Below, in pieces: positions 1 to 5,586 of a DNA stretch of 10,551 bases. A program made the position numbers and the translations under genes. Each line of letters opens with the position of its first letter. The first letter of the stretch is position 1. This DNA is from CAYSYM01 sp964435115 (GTDB lineage: Bacteria > Chloroflexota > UBA6077 > CF-72), in the NCBI GenBank assembly GCA_964435115.1, contig CAYSYM010000081.1, forward strand, positions 1 to 10,551, given 5' to 3'. The notes beneath the pieces are model-generated. The model was not told the DNA's origin. It searched no databases and saw nothing but the letters and a program-made list of their open reading frames with translations.

Positions 1-2
1 CC

Positions 3-152
3 CGGCGGACGCTGGCCTTCCCGGCCCAGTTCATGCTGGTCGGCGCCCGCAACCCTTGCCCATGCGTCGGCAAATACCATAGTTCCGAATCACGTCAATC
101 GGGAACTCGTAATCACCGTCCCGCTGCCAGACGACAAGGGCAGGCGTGGTGA
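3..152 (+). pseudogene. comM: 3' truncated fragment of comM/yifB-like Mg-chelatase-family ATPase
   Basis: The frame starting at base 3 reads FPAQFMLVGARNPCPC at about 18-65. This is the hallmark of the ComM/YifB family (Mg-chelatase subunit ChlI-like AAA+ ATPases; ComM is a branch-migration helicase used in natural transformation), where FPA.F.LV.A.NPCPCG is highly conserved. The gene enters from outside the window. After the second Cys of NPCPC (about base 65) the expected glycine and following residues are replaced by unrelated sequence, and the frame closes at a TGA at 150-152. The protein would lack the rest of the AAA+ module and the C-terminal domain, so it is almost certainly non-functional here. 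The simplest explanation is that accessory DNA is inserted in the gene at about base 66. The other half of comM would lie beyond the right edge of the window. The family call rests on a single motif but the motif is distinctive. Confidence 0.7.
81..107. repeat. Imperfect inverted repeat in the AT-richer junction before the XRE gene
   Basis: AGTTCCGA (81-88) and TCGGGAACT (99-107) are inverted copies with a single-base bulge, separated by 10 bases. They lie in the least GC-rich stretch of the left part of the window (about 68-118), just after the comM break and about 80 bases before the XRE start codon. This could be an operator for the adjacent helix-turn-helix protein or part of the end of the inserted element. 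The sequence alone does not decide. Confidence 0.4.
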
Positions 153-189
153 CGGCCGGCCCAAGGTCCGCCGCTTCCGGAGCCACTGG

Positions 190-882
190 TTGGAGCTCGG
201 CCAGCGGCTGGTGGAGTTCCGGGCGCGCTACGGCATCACCCAAGCCGAGATTGCGGAGGTGGTCGGTGCGGGCAACGCCTCGACGGTCGCTCAGTGGGAG
301 AGCGGGATCAATGTCCCCGAGGGCATCCGGCGGGAACGCCTCATAGAACTCCTGGAGGCGCGGCTCTGGCCCGAGTTGCGAGCTGCCGCCATCGCCGGCA
401 CGGGTGTGCCAGAGTCGTGGGACCGCGGCGTGCGCTGGTACCGCCGGGCCTCGCGTGAGCGGCCGCCGCGTGAGACGGTCGGCGTCGTGGTGGCGGCGAT
501 TCTGGACGAGTTGCGGGCGCTCGAGTCGCCAGGGGGGCTACGAAGGCGATACTGCGCGCACGACGGCGACTGGGTCTGCCAGGTGGCGCACGACTGCGGA
601 CTCGGCGAGGAGCACCGCACCAATCTGCGGCGGATCGAGGACGCCGCCTATGGCCTGCGTTGGCTCGAAATCGTCCACGGCCTCCGGTTCGACCTTGGGA
701 GCTCCCTCGTCCGCCAGCTCCCGCTGGGTCTGCTCGATCGTGCAGCAGAGGCTACCCCAGACCGGGGAGGGCTCGCCCGTGCCCGATTGCTTGCGCGCGA
801 CGGCGGAAAACGGCCGGGCGTTTCGAAGGAAAGTGACCGGCCGTTTCGGCCGCAGGTGACCGGCGCTTTCGGGGCAACGTGA
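190..882 (+). CDS. XRE-family helix-turn-helix protein, 3' end replaced by IS21 sequence
   Basis: Residues 5-55 form a Cro/C1-type helix-turn-helix (GITQAEIAEVVG, then STVAQWESGINVP), so the protein is a likely DNA-binding regulator. Residues 60-200 are Arg-rich and mostly helical-looking, and I do not recognise a domain there. The start is taken as TTG at 190 with CGGAG at 178-182. The frame has no stop back to base 1, so an upstream start such as CTG at 124 cannot be excluded. An IS21 element begins at 792. Codons up to residue 201 are native, and the last 29 residues to the TGA at 880-882 are read from the IS left end. Excising the IS and one copy of ATTGCT rejoins CGA TTG CTG CTG TAG, giving an original protein of 202 residues. 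The insertion therefore changes only the extreme C-terminus and the protein may still work, although the IS now separates it from the genes downstream. Confidence 0.65.
   Translation: MELGQRLVEFRARYGITQAEIAEVVGAGNASTVAQWESGINVPEGIRRERLIELLEARLWPELRAAAIAGTGVPESWDRGVRWYRRASRERPPRETVGVVVAAILDELRALESPGGLRRRYCAHDGDWVCQVAHDCGLGEEHRTNLRRIEDAAYGLRWLEIVHGLRFDLGSSLVRQLPLGLLDRAAEATPDRGGLARARLLARDGGKRPGVSKESDRPFRPQVTGAFGAT
786..791. repeat. Target-site duplication, left copy (ATTGCT)
   Basis: ATTGCT immediately precedes the first base of the IS21-family element (TGCGC...). The same six bases follow its last base at 3690-3695. Direct target duplications of about 4-8 bp are usual for IS21-family insertions. 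Confidence 0.85.
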
Positions 883-888
883 CCGGCC
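792..888 (+). repeat. IS21 left end with three spaced TGACCGG repeats
   Basis: Copies of GTGACCGG occur at 833-840, 856-863 and 879-886, spaced 23 bases apart, each preceded by a TTTCG-containing block. In IS21 elements such subterminal repeats are binding sites for the IstA transposase. The left end also supplies the read-through stop of the XRE gene at 880-882. Confidence 0.75.
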
Positions 889-950
889 GCCGGCGTGGCG
901 TGGTGGCGATGTGCAGGGGCCGTAGCGTCCTCGCTGAGCTTTGCAGCAGC

Positions 951-956
951 GAGGAG
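951..956 (+). promoter_or_regulatory. Ribosome binding site of istA
   Basis: GAGGAG lies five bases before GTG 962. This supports GTG 962 over the more upstream in-frame TTG at 941, and over ATG 983, which has no comparable Shine-Dalgarno sequence. Confidence 0.55.
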
Positions 957-961
957 ACGTG

Positions 962-2536
962 GTGCCCCGACGGAGACTTGCCATGCGCCAGATCAGCGAA
1001 GTGCTGCGCCTCGCCGCGCAGGGCTTCAGCTATCACCAGATCAGCCGCAGCGTCGGCATCAGCCGCACCACGGTGCACAACTACCTGGAGCGCGCCCAGC
1101 AGGCTGGCCTGCACTGGCCGCTGCCCGACGACCTGGACGCCGCGGCCCTCGAAGCGCGCCTCTTCACCCGCTCGGCGGACGAGTACCGGCCGGGGCGACC
1201 GGTGCCCGATTGGCTGGCGGTGCACCGCGAGCGCACGCGCGGCAAGCACGTGACACTGCAACTGCTGTGGCTGGAGTACAAGCAGGCGCACCCGGACGGC
1301 TGGGCCTACACCCAGTTCTGTGCGCACTACCACCAGTGGCTCGGGCGCCAGGACGTGGTGCTGCGCTTCGAGCACCCCGCCGGTGAGCGGCTGTTCGTGG
1401 ACTTCGCCGGCGACACGGTGCCGGTCACCGACGCCGAGACGGGCGAGGTGTGGCACGCGCAGGTCTTCGTGGCCGTGCTGGGCGCCAGTGGCTACCTGTA
1501 CGCCGAAGCGCTGCGGGGGCAGGATCTGGCCTCCTGGCTCGGCGCGCACGTGCGGGCGCTGGCGTTCTACGGGGGTGCCCCCCGCGTCCTGGTGCCTGAC
1601 AACCTGAAGGCGGGGGTGAGCAAGGCGTGCTGGTATGACCCCGAGCTGAACCCCAGCTACCTGGAGCTGGCCCAGCACTACGCCATGGCCGTCCTGCCCA
1701 CCCGCCCCAATCACCCGAAGGACAAGGCGGCCGTCGAGGTGGGCGTGCAAGTGGCGGAACGCTGGGTGCTGGCCCCGCTGCGTCACCGCCGCTTCTTCTC
1801 GCTCGGCGAGTTGAACAGCGCTATCAGCGTCCAGGTGCGCCAGGTGAACGAACGCCCGTTCCGCGGCCAGGCGCTCTCACGGCGGGCGCTGTTCGAGGCG
1901 CTGGAGCGGCCGGTGCTGCAGCCGCTGCCGGCCACGCCCTACGAGCTGGCCACCTGGAAGGGCGCGAAGGTGAACATCGACTACCACGTCGAGTTCGACC
2001 AACACTACTACTCCGTCCCGTACCAACTGGTGCGCGAGCCCATTGAGCTGCGCGCCACGGCCAGCACGGTCGAGGTCTTCCACCGCGGCCGGCGCGTGGC
2101 CAGCCACCTGCGGGCCTACGGGCGGCGGCGCTTCATCACCCAGCCGGAGCACATGCCCGCCGCGCACCGGGCGCACCTGGAGTGGACGCCCTCGCGGCTG
2201 GTGGCGTGGGGCGCCACCATCGGGCCGCCGGTGGCGGAGCTGATCGAGACGATCCTGCGCACCCGCCCGCACCCCGAGCACGGCTACCGCGCTTGCCTGG
2301 GGCTGATGCGCCTGGTGCGCCAGTACGACGTGGAGCGGGTGAGTGCGGCCTGCGCGCGTGCCCTGGCCATTGGCGGCGCCTCGTACCGCAGCGTGGACGC
2401 CATCTTGAAGAGCGGGCTCGACCGCGTGCCGATCGGGGCGGCTCCGCCTGCGGTGCTGGCCCCCACCCACGCTAACCTGCGTGGCCCGGCCTACTACGAG
2501 CAGGCGCTGGAGCCGGTGGAGGCGGCCCGATGCTGA
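962..2536 (+). CDS. istA: IS21-family transposase IstA
   Basis: This is the DDE transposase that catalyses strand cleavage and transfer of the element. With GTG 962 as start it is 524 residues. Residues 24-42 form the N-terminal helix-turn-helix (YHQISRSVGISRTTVHNYL). The RNase H-fold catalytic core follows, with the probable acidic triad D147 (in FVDFAGD), D213 (in VPDNLK) and E259 (in KAAVEVGV). A C-terminal region around residues 315-400 contains DQHYYSVPY, a stretch conserved in this transposase group. The N-terminal layout with WPLP soon after the helix-turn-helix matches the longer IstA subgroup. The gene overlaps istB by seven bases, so the two are translationally coupled, as is standard for the family. 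The reading frame is uninterrupted and no key residue is missing. Confidence 0.93.
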   Translation: MPRRRLAMRQISEVLRLAAQGFSYHQISRSVGISRTTVHNYLERAQQAGLHWPLPDDLDAAALEARLFTRSADEYRPGRPVPDWLAVHRERTRGKHVTLQLLWLEYKQAHPDGWAYTQFCAHYHQWLGRQDVVLRFEHPAGERLFVDFAGDTVPVTDAETGEVWHAQVFVAVLGASGYLYAEALRGQDLASWLGAHVRALAFYGGAPRVLVPDNLKAGVSKACWYDPELNPSYLELAQHYAMAVLPTRPNHPKDKAAVEVGVQVAERWVLAPLRHRRFFSLGELNSAISVQVRQVNERPFRGQALSRRALFEALERPVLQPLPATPYELATWKGAKVNIDYHVEFDQHYYSVPYQLVREPIELRATASTVEVFHRGRRVASHLRAYGRRRFITQPEHMPAAHRAHLEWTPSRLVAWGATIGPPVAELIETILRTRPHPEHGYRACLGLMRLVRQYDVERVSAACARALAIGGASYRSVDAILKSGLDRVPIGAAPPAVLAPTHANLRGPAYYEQALEPVEAARC

Positions 2537-3285
2537 TCAGCCAGACGCTGGACAAGCTGGAAGCCCTCGGTCTCAGTGGCATGGCGCTGGCGCTGCGCGA
2601 GCAGCAGGAAGGCAGCGCCTACCTCGGCCTGAGCTTCGAGGAGCGGCTGGGGCTGCTGGTGGATCGGGAGACGGACCTGCGTGACAGCCGCCGGCTGGCG
2701 CTGCGGCTGAAGGCGGCCAAGCTGCGCCAGGAGGCGACGGTGGAGGACCTGGACTTCCGCACCCCGCGCGGGCTGGACAAGAGCGTGATTCTCAGCCTGG
2801 CCCAGGCGGGCTGGGTGGCGGCCCACCACAACCTGCTGATCACCGGCCCAACGGGCGCCGGCAAGAGCTTCCTGGCGTGTGCCTTGACCCGCGCCGCGGT
2901 CCAGCGCGGCCAGACGGCGCTCTACGTGCGGACGCCGCGCCTGTTGGCGGAGCTGGCGCTCAGCCGCGGCGATGGGCGCTACGTGCGGCGGCTGGCGCAC
3001 CTGGCCAAGCTGAGCCTGCTGGTGCTGGACGACTTCCTCCTGACGCCGCCGAGCGTGCTGGAGGCCAAGGACCTGCTGGAGGTGATCGACGACCGCAGCC
3101 AGCTCCGCGCCACGCTGGTGGTGAGCCAACTGCCGGTGGAGGCGTGGCATCCGGCCCTGGCGGCCGGCGACCCGACGCTGGCGGACGCCCTGCTGGATCG
3201 GCTGGTGCACAACGCGCATCGGCTGGCGCTGACGGGCAGCTCGATGCGGCGCCGCCAACCACCCCCTGAGCCACCCGCCCCGTGA
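2530..3285 (+). CDS. istB: IS21-family helper ATPase IstB
   Basis: This is a AAA+ ATPase of the DnaC/IstB family, 251 residues, that assembles on target DNA and stimulates IstA-driven transposition. Walker A is GPTGAGKS at residues 106-113 and Walker B is LLVLDD at 163-168. TLVVSQLP (195-202) matches the sensor-1 strand and LLDRLVHNAHRL (221-232) the conserved sensor-2 region. The N-terminal helical part (1-80) with LDKLEALGLSGMA is characteristic of IstB. The ATG lies inside the end of istA, and the stop overlaps the GTG of the next small ORF (GTGA, 3282-3285), so three ORFs form one coupled unit. Confidence 0.93.
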   Translation: MLISQTLDKLEALGLSGMALALREQQEGSAYLGLSFEERLGLLVDRETDLRDSRRLALRLKAAKLRQEATVEDLDFRTPRGLDKSVILSLAQAGWVAAHHNLLITGPTGAGKSFLACALTRAAVQRGQTALYVRTPRLLAELALSRGDGRYVRRLAHLAKLSLLVLDDFLLTPPSVLEAKDLLEVIDDRSQLRATLVVSQLPVEAWHPALAAGDPTLADALLDRLVHNAHRLALTGSSMRRRQPPPEPPAP

Positions 3286-3536
3286 CGCGCCGCGCCGGCT
3301 GTTACGGAAGTGCCACCACGATGCCCCAGGATCGACGCGACGATCGCCACCGCGCCCGCCGGCACGCCAAGTGGGTGCGGACGTGCGCGGCGTGTGGCGA
3401 CCTCATCCTGCGCGACGGCCCCGGTCGGCCGCCCGTCTACTGCTCCGCCCGCTGCCGGGTGGCCGCCTGGCGGCAGCGCCAGACGCGCCCGCTCCCAGAC
3501 GTGCCGCCGGACACGTACGATGCGGAAGGGAGGTGA
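3282..3536 (+). CDS. Small zinc-ribbon protein, third ORF of the IS21 element
   Basis: An 84-residue basic protein with a likely zinc-binding knuckle pair: C35-x2-C38 and C54-x3-C58 (CAACG and YCSARCRVAAWRQR). This pattern resembles small bacterial zinc-ribbon proteins whose second knuckle reads YCS..CR.AA.R. GTG 3282 overlaps the istB stop as GTGA, consistent with translational coupling. An in-frame ATG at 3321 (residue 14) is an alternative start and would keep the whole ribbon. The gene lies inside the IS, before the right-end repeats, so it travels with the element. It is not one of the two canonical IS21 genes. A role in DNA binding or transposition control is only a guess from the cysteines and the basic composition. 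Confidence 0.6.
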   Translation: MTRRAGCYGSATTMPQDRRDDRHRARRHAKWVRTCAACGDLILRDGPGRPPVYCSARCRVAAWRQRQTRPLPDVPPDTYDAEGR

Positions 3537-3618
3537 TGGCCCGACGACCACGCCGGCGTGACCACGACCCAGGGACCTGACCACCGCGCTGCGCCGCCCG
3601 GTGCCGGCCCCCCTGCGG

Positions 3619-3689
3619 TCGGTCACTTTGCACCGAACCGCCCGGTCACTTTGCAGCGAAACGACCGGCCAACTTCGCCGAAATGCGCA
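3619..3689 (-). repeat. IS21 right end with repeated CGGTCACTTTGCA motif
   Basis: CGGTCACTTTGCACCGAA (from 3620) and CGGTCACTTTGCAGCGAA (from 3643) are near-identical direct copies. A degenerate third copy, CGGCCAACTTCGCCGAAA, runs to about 3683, and the element ends at GCGCA (3689). In reverse complement they match the left-end repeats, as expected for IstA binding sites. The stretch 3537-3618 between the zinc-ribbon gene and these repeats shows no gene that I can support. Confidence 0.75.
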
Positions 3690-3695
3690 ATTGCT
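3690..3695. repeat. Target-site duplication, right copy (ATTGCT)
   Basis: Identical to 786-791 and directly abuts the right end of the IS. Confidence 0.85.
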
Positions 3696-3702
3696 GCTGT
3701 AG
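3690..3702 (+). pseudogene. Displaced 3' end of the XRE gene
   Basis: After the duplicated ATTGCT, the bases G CTG TAG complete the XRE reading frame: joined to CGA at 784-786 they read CGA TTG CTG CTG TAG. This is the original stop codon, carried about 2.9 kb away by the IS insertion. It fixes the original distance from the XRE stop to the next gene (TTG 3916) at about 213 bases. Confidence 0.65.
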
Positions 3703-3784
3703 TGGTGGCTCAGGATATCGAGGCTCCCTCACCGGACGCTGGTCGACGCTGCGCTAACGGCTGCCTCGCGCTGCGCCGCCAGTA

Positions 3785-3805
3785 CCGATCCACTCGTCGG
3801 ATCGG
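3785..3805. repeat. Perfect 7-bp inverted repeat between the XRE remnant and the STAS-GHKL gene
   Basis: CCGATCC (3785-3791) and GGATCGG (3799-3805) are exact inverted copies around a 7-base loop. The stem would be stable but only CGTTTG follows, with no real T-run, so a classical intrinsic terminator is doubtful. It could be a weak terminator of the original XRE transcript or an operator. The rest of 3703-3915 holds no gene I can support apart from the possible leader ORF at 3832. Confidence 0.4.
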
Positions 3806-3831
3806 CGTTTGCTGGTGAGAATAGGAGGAGG

Positions 3832-3891
3832 ATGGGCTGGCGCGCGTGCCGAGGGAGCAGTGCCCACTTGCTGCGAGCGCCGCTAGCGTGA
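3832..3891 (+). CDS. Possible 19-residue leader ORF before the STAS-GHKL gene
   Basis: ATG 3832 is preceded by AGGAGGAGG (3823-3831), the strongest Shine-Dalgarno-like sequence in the intergenic region, although only three bases separate the AGGAGG core from the ATG. The ORF ends at TGA 3889-3891, in the same frame as and 24 bases before the TTG start of the next gene. It could be a leader peptide coupling translation, or a former upstream start cut off by a nonsense change. The peptide is not recognisable and its composition is ordinary, so it remains speculative. Confidence 0.25.
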   Translation: MGWRACRGSSAHLLRAPLA

Positions 3892-3915
3892 CGGAATCGA
3901 AGCAGGGACGGACTG

Positions 3916-4833
3916 TTGCGTGCGACGACGTTAAGGCCCGTAAACCTCAACAGCATCACCGGTATCGAGCAGTTCTACCGACAGGCCGAGGCGGTCCTCT
4001 CGACCTGCCGGCCCCGAGAGCCGCTCGTCCTGGATCTGTCGTGGGTGGGGTTCGTTCCCCCTGAGGGCATCATCGCCTTGGTGACCGCTGCCCGTCTGTG
4101 GCACCAGGCAACCGGGGAGCGCGCCCGGCTGTGCAATTTGCGGCCGGAGGTGCATCGCTACTGCGAGCGGATGGACGTGCTCAGGCAATGCGGTACTTGG
4201 CTCGAGGAGGAGCGAACACTGGCGGAAGAGGAGCGCTTCGATCGCGCCCCTGCCAGTTCCAACCTGCTCGAGATGCATCCAATCTCCAGCGACGAAGACC
4301 GGAATTCGCGGGATGTGGCGGCGGCGGTTGCGCGCGCGGCGCGCATCATCCGGGCGTGGTTCGACGCGGACGCCGCGGCGGTCGGCCGACTGCTCACCAT
4401 GCTATCCGAGATCACCAGCAACGTCGTGCACAGCCGCGATCAAGGCTTCGCGCTCATGCAACGCTACCGCGGCGATATGCAACACCTCAGCAGCCGCGTG
4501 ACCATGGCCGTGGGCGACCTGGGAATCGGGGTCGAAGCGTCCCTACGGGCTAAGGCCCGCGCCCATCCGAACGGAGTACGCCTCGAGAGCGGCTCTGGTT
4601 ACATCCTGCACGCCCTCCAGCTCGGCGTCACGAGCCGGGACACCGCTGGCGGGATGGGACTTTACCAGGTCAGGAGCCTCGTGGAGGAGTGGAGGGGCTC
4701 GCTCGTCATCCGCTCGGGCCGGTCGATGGTCCGGGTGTCGGCCGAGGAGATAGAGACCTGGGACGAGCTCGCCGACATCCCTGGCACCCAGGTGACGATC
4801 ACCGTTCAGGGATCGCTTACCGGCATCTGGTAG
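3916..4833 (+). CDS. STAS domain plus GHKL-type ATPase signalling protein
   Basis: The protein has 305 residues in two parts. Residues 1-100 resemble a STAS domain (strand-helix pattern with VLDLSWVGFVPPEG at 38-51). The position that carries the phosphorylated Ser in SpoIIAA-type anti-anti-sigma factors is Pro/Glu here, so control by Ser phosphorylation is unlikely. Residues 140-305 form a GHKL/HATPase_c domain: N-box SEITSNVVH (164-172, E165 and N169), G1 box VGDLGIGV (199-206), G2 box GGMGLYQV (245-252) and a closing GTQVTITV (290-297). No HisKA domain or membrane segment is visible, so it is soluble and closer to anti-sigma-type switch kinases or ATP-binding sensors than to a two-component kinase. 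TTG 3916 is the first usable start after an in-frame stop at 3889-3891 and has AGGGACGG at 3904-3911. It sits directly upstream of a STAS-wHTH gene, its probable partner. Confidence 0.75.
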   Translation: MRATTLRPVNLNSITGIEQFYRQAEAVLSTCRPREPLVLDLSWVGFVPPEGIIALVTAARLWHQATGERARLCNLRPEVHRYCERMDVLRQCGTWLEEERTLAEEERFDRAPASSNLLEMHPISSDEDRNSRDVAAAVARAARIIRAWFDADAAAVGRLLTMLSEITSNVVHSRDQGFALMQRYRGDMQHLSSRVTMAVGDLGIGVEASLRAKARAHPNGVRLESGSGYILHALQLGVTSRDTAGGMGLYQVRSLVEEWRGSLVIRSGRSMVRVSAEEIETWDELADIPGTQVTITVQGSLTGIW

Positions 4834-4836
4834 GGC

Positions 4837-4860
4837 GGCCGGTGCGGGTAGCGCACGGCC
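4837..4860 (+). terminator. GC-rich hairpin just after the STAS-GHKL stop
   Basis: GGCCGGTGCG (4837-4846) pairs with CGCACGGCC (4852-4860), leaving one bulged G and a 5-base loop, starting three bases after the TAG. No T-run follows. It may be a weak or factor-assisted terminator, or an attenuator separating this gene from the next, which has its own putative promoter and operator. Confidence 0.4.
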
Positions 4861-4871
4861 CCGAAGTAAGG

Positions 4872-4902
4872 TACACTGTTCAGCAAGAGGTGCTGAACAG
4901 TG
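4872..4902 (+). promoter_or_regulatory. Putative promoter -10 and 12-bp perfect palindrome (operator) over the STAS-wHTH start
   Basis: CACTGTTCAGCA (4874-4885) and TGCTGAACAGTG (4891-4902) are perfect inverted copies separated by AGAGG. A TACACT (4872-4877) resembling a -10 box overlaps the left arm; no good -35 is visible. The right arm ends with the GTG start codon of the downstream gene, and the loop AGAGG plus the following TG serves as its Shine-Dalgarno sequence. The core TCAGC-N7-GCTGA (4880-4896) recurs before qatA. This is best read as an autoregulatory operator for the winged-helix protein encoded here. If transcription starts further upstream, the hairpin would also hold the start codon in a stem. 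Confidence 0.65.
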
Positions 4903-5493
4903 GCTTGCCCGACCTGCGAAATCCTGGCGACGACTCTCGCCGCTGATGCTGGCATCGACGGCCAACAGCTGGTGACCAGGCCGCTCGGCCGACGCTTCCT
5001 CCCGCGGCTGCAGGAGCTGCTGTCCGGGAACGAGGGGCGGTGCCTCCTTCTGAGCTTCACCGACGTGGGGATGATGGACGGGTCGTTCGCCGACGAGGTG
5101 TTCGCGGAGCTGGCCGCAGGCCGCAGTCGCCGGGCCGGGCATTCAGGGTGCCTGGTTCTCCGCAACCTCGACTCCACCAGCTACGACAACCTCGTGCTGG
5201 CGGTGACGAGCCGACCGGTGCGCGAGCCCGGCCTGCGGAATTGCGTGCTGCCGGTCCTGAACGACCGCGGCCAGGTGGAGCTGGTGGGCAAAGCGGAAGA
5301 CCACGTGCGGGAGACGTTCGAGACGCTGCGGCGGCACCGCGAGCTCACGGCGCGCGAACTCGCCAACAGCCAAGGCTTGGATATTGGTGCGGCGAGCACG
5401 CGCCTGAAGGTGCTGTTCAACCTCGGACTGGCCTGCCGGCAGGAGGAGCGCGACGAGCGGGGCCGGTTGTACGTCTACACGTCGATCGGCTGA
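4900..5493 (+). CDS. STAS-like (DUF4325-type) winged-helix regulator
   Basis: The protein has 197 residues. Residues 25-130 look like the STAS-like fold of DUF4325 proteins (CLLLSFTDVGMMDGSFADEV at 48-67, then CLVLRNLDSTSYDNLVLAV). Residues 148-197 form a winged helix: LTARELANSQG, a recognition helix around GAASTRLKVLFNLG, then a wing EERDERGRLYVYTS. DNA binding is therefore likely, and the palindrome over its own start and before qatA is a natural target. GTG 4900 has AGAGGTG at 4886-4892, seven bases upstream. STAS-like DUF4325 proteins are often encoded next to or fused with GHKL ATPases, which matches the gene before it. I infer a sensor/repressor pair controlling qat. The exact regulated promoter and signal are unknown. 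The family call is moderate and the wHTH call fairly good. Confidence 0.7.
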   Translation: MACPTCEILATTLAADAGIDGQQLVTRPLGRRFLPRLQELLSGNEGRCLLLSFTDVGMMDGSFADEVFAELAAGRSRRAGHSGCLVLRNLDSTSYDNLVLAVTSRPVREPGLRNCVLPVLNDRGQVELVGKAEDHVRETFETLRRHRELTARELANSQGLDIGAASTRLKVLFNLGLACRQEERDERGRLYVYTSIG

Positions 5494-5512
5494 TCTCTGT
5501 TTACGCAGGATA

Positions 5513-5532
5513 TCAGCGAAATCTGCTGAACA
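5513..5532 (+). promoter_or_regulatory. Second copy of the TCAGC-N7-GCTGA operator, upstream of qatA
   Basis: TCAGC (5513-5517), seven bases, GCTGA (5525-5529), with TGCTGAACA (5524-5532) identical to 4891-4899. The left arm is less perfect than in the first copy. It lies in the 93-base gap between the STAS-wHTH stop and ATG 5587, about 55 bases before the qatA start. TATCAA at 5545-5550 could be a -10 whose -35 region would overlap the palindrome, but it is weak. The position suits repression of a qat promoter by the upstream winged-helix protein. Confidence 0.6.
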
Positions 5533-5586
5533 CACGGAACGACCTATCAACCAACGCGAATGGCACGGTGGGGACAGGGAAGGCGC

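Larger units (their letters stand above)
792..3689 (+). mobile_element. IS21-family insertion sequence, about 2.9 kb, apparently intact
   Basis: The element begins TGCGC (792) and ends GCGCA (3689), is flanked by the 6-bp direct repeat ATTGCT, and carries istA and istB in the usual overlapping arrangement plus a third small zinc-ribbon ORF. The two ends align as inverted repeats over about 48 bases with one gap: both read inward to a GTTTCG block and then AAGTGACCGG. Each end also carries further copies of the TGACCGG motif, the multiple-terminal-repeat organisation typical of IS21. Both transposition ORFs are open with intact catalytic motifs, so the element may still be mobile. It is longer than a minimal IS21 element (about 2-2.5 kb), largely because of the longer istA-type gene, the extra ORF and the right-end region. 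Confidence 0.88.

Noticed and set aside
31..243. Minus-strand ORF of 70 codons at the left edge
   Set aside because: It crosses the comM fragment and the XRE helix-turn-helix in antisense and shows no domain.
752..1786. Long minus-strand ORF (344 codons) opposite the IS left end and istA
   Set aside because: It lies antisense to well-supported istA, is His/Gln/Arg-rich with no recognisable domain, and crosses the IS boundary; a high-GC shadow.
2494..3258. Minus-strand ORF of 254 codons opposite istB
   Set aside because: Fully antisense to an intact AAA+ gene, with low-complexity Arg/Gln/His composition.
3558..3818. Plus-strand ORF of 86 codons spanning the IS right end
   Set aside because: It reads through the IS terminal repeats and the duplicated target site, with no domain or ribosome binding site; chance ORF.
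5560..5586. Upstream ATG start for qatA
   Set aside because: It has no good Shine-Dalgarno sequence, and family similarity starts at ATG 5587, which has AGGGAAGG before it.
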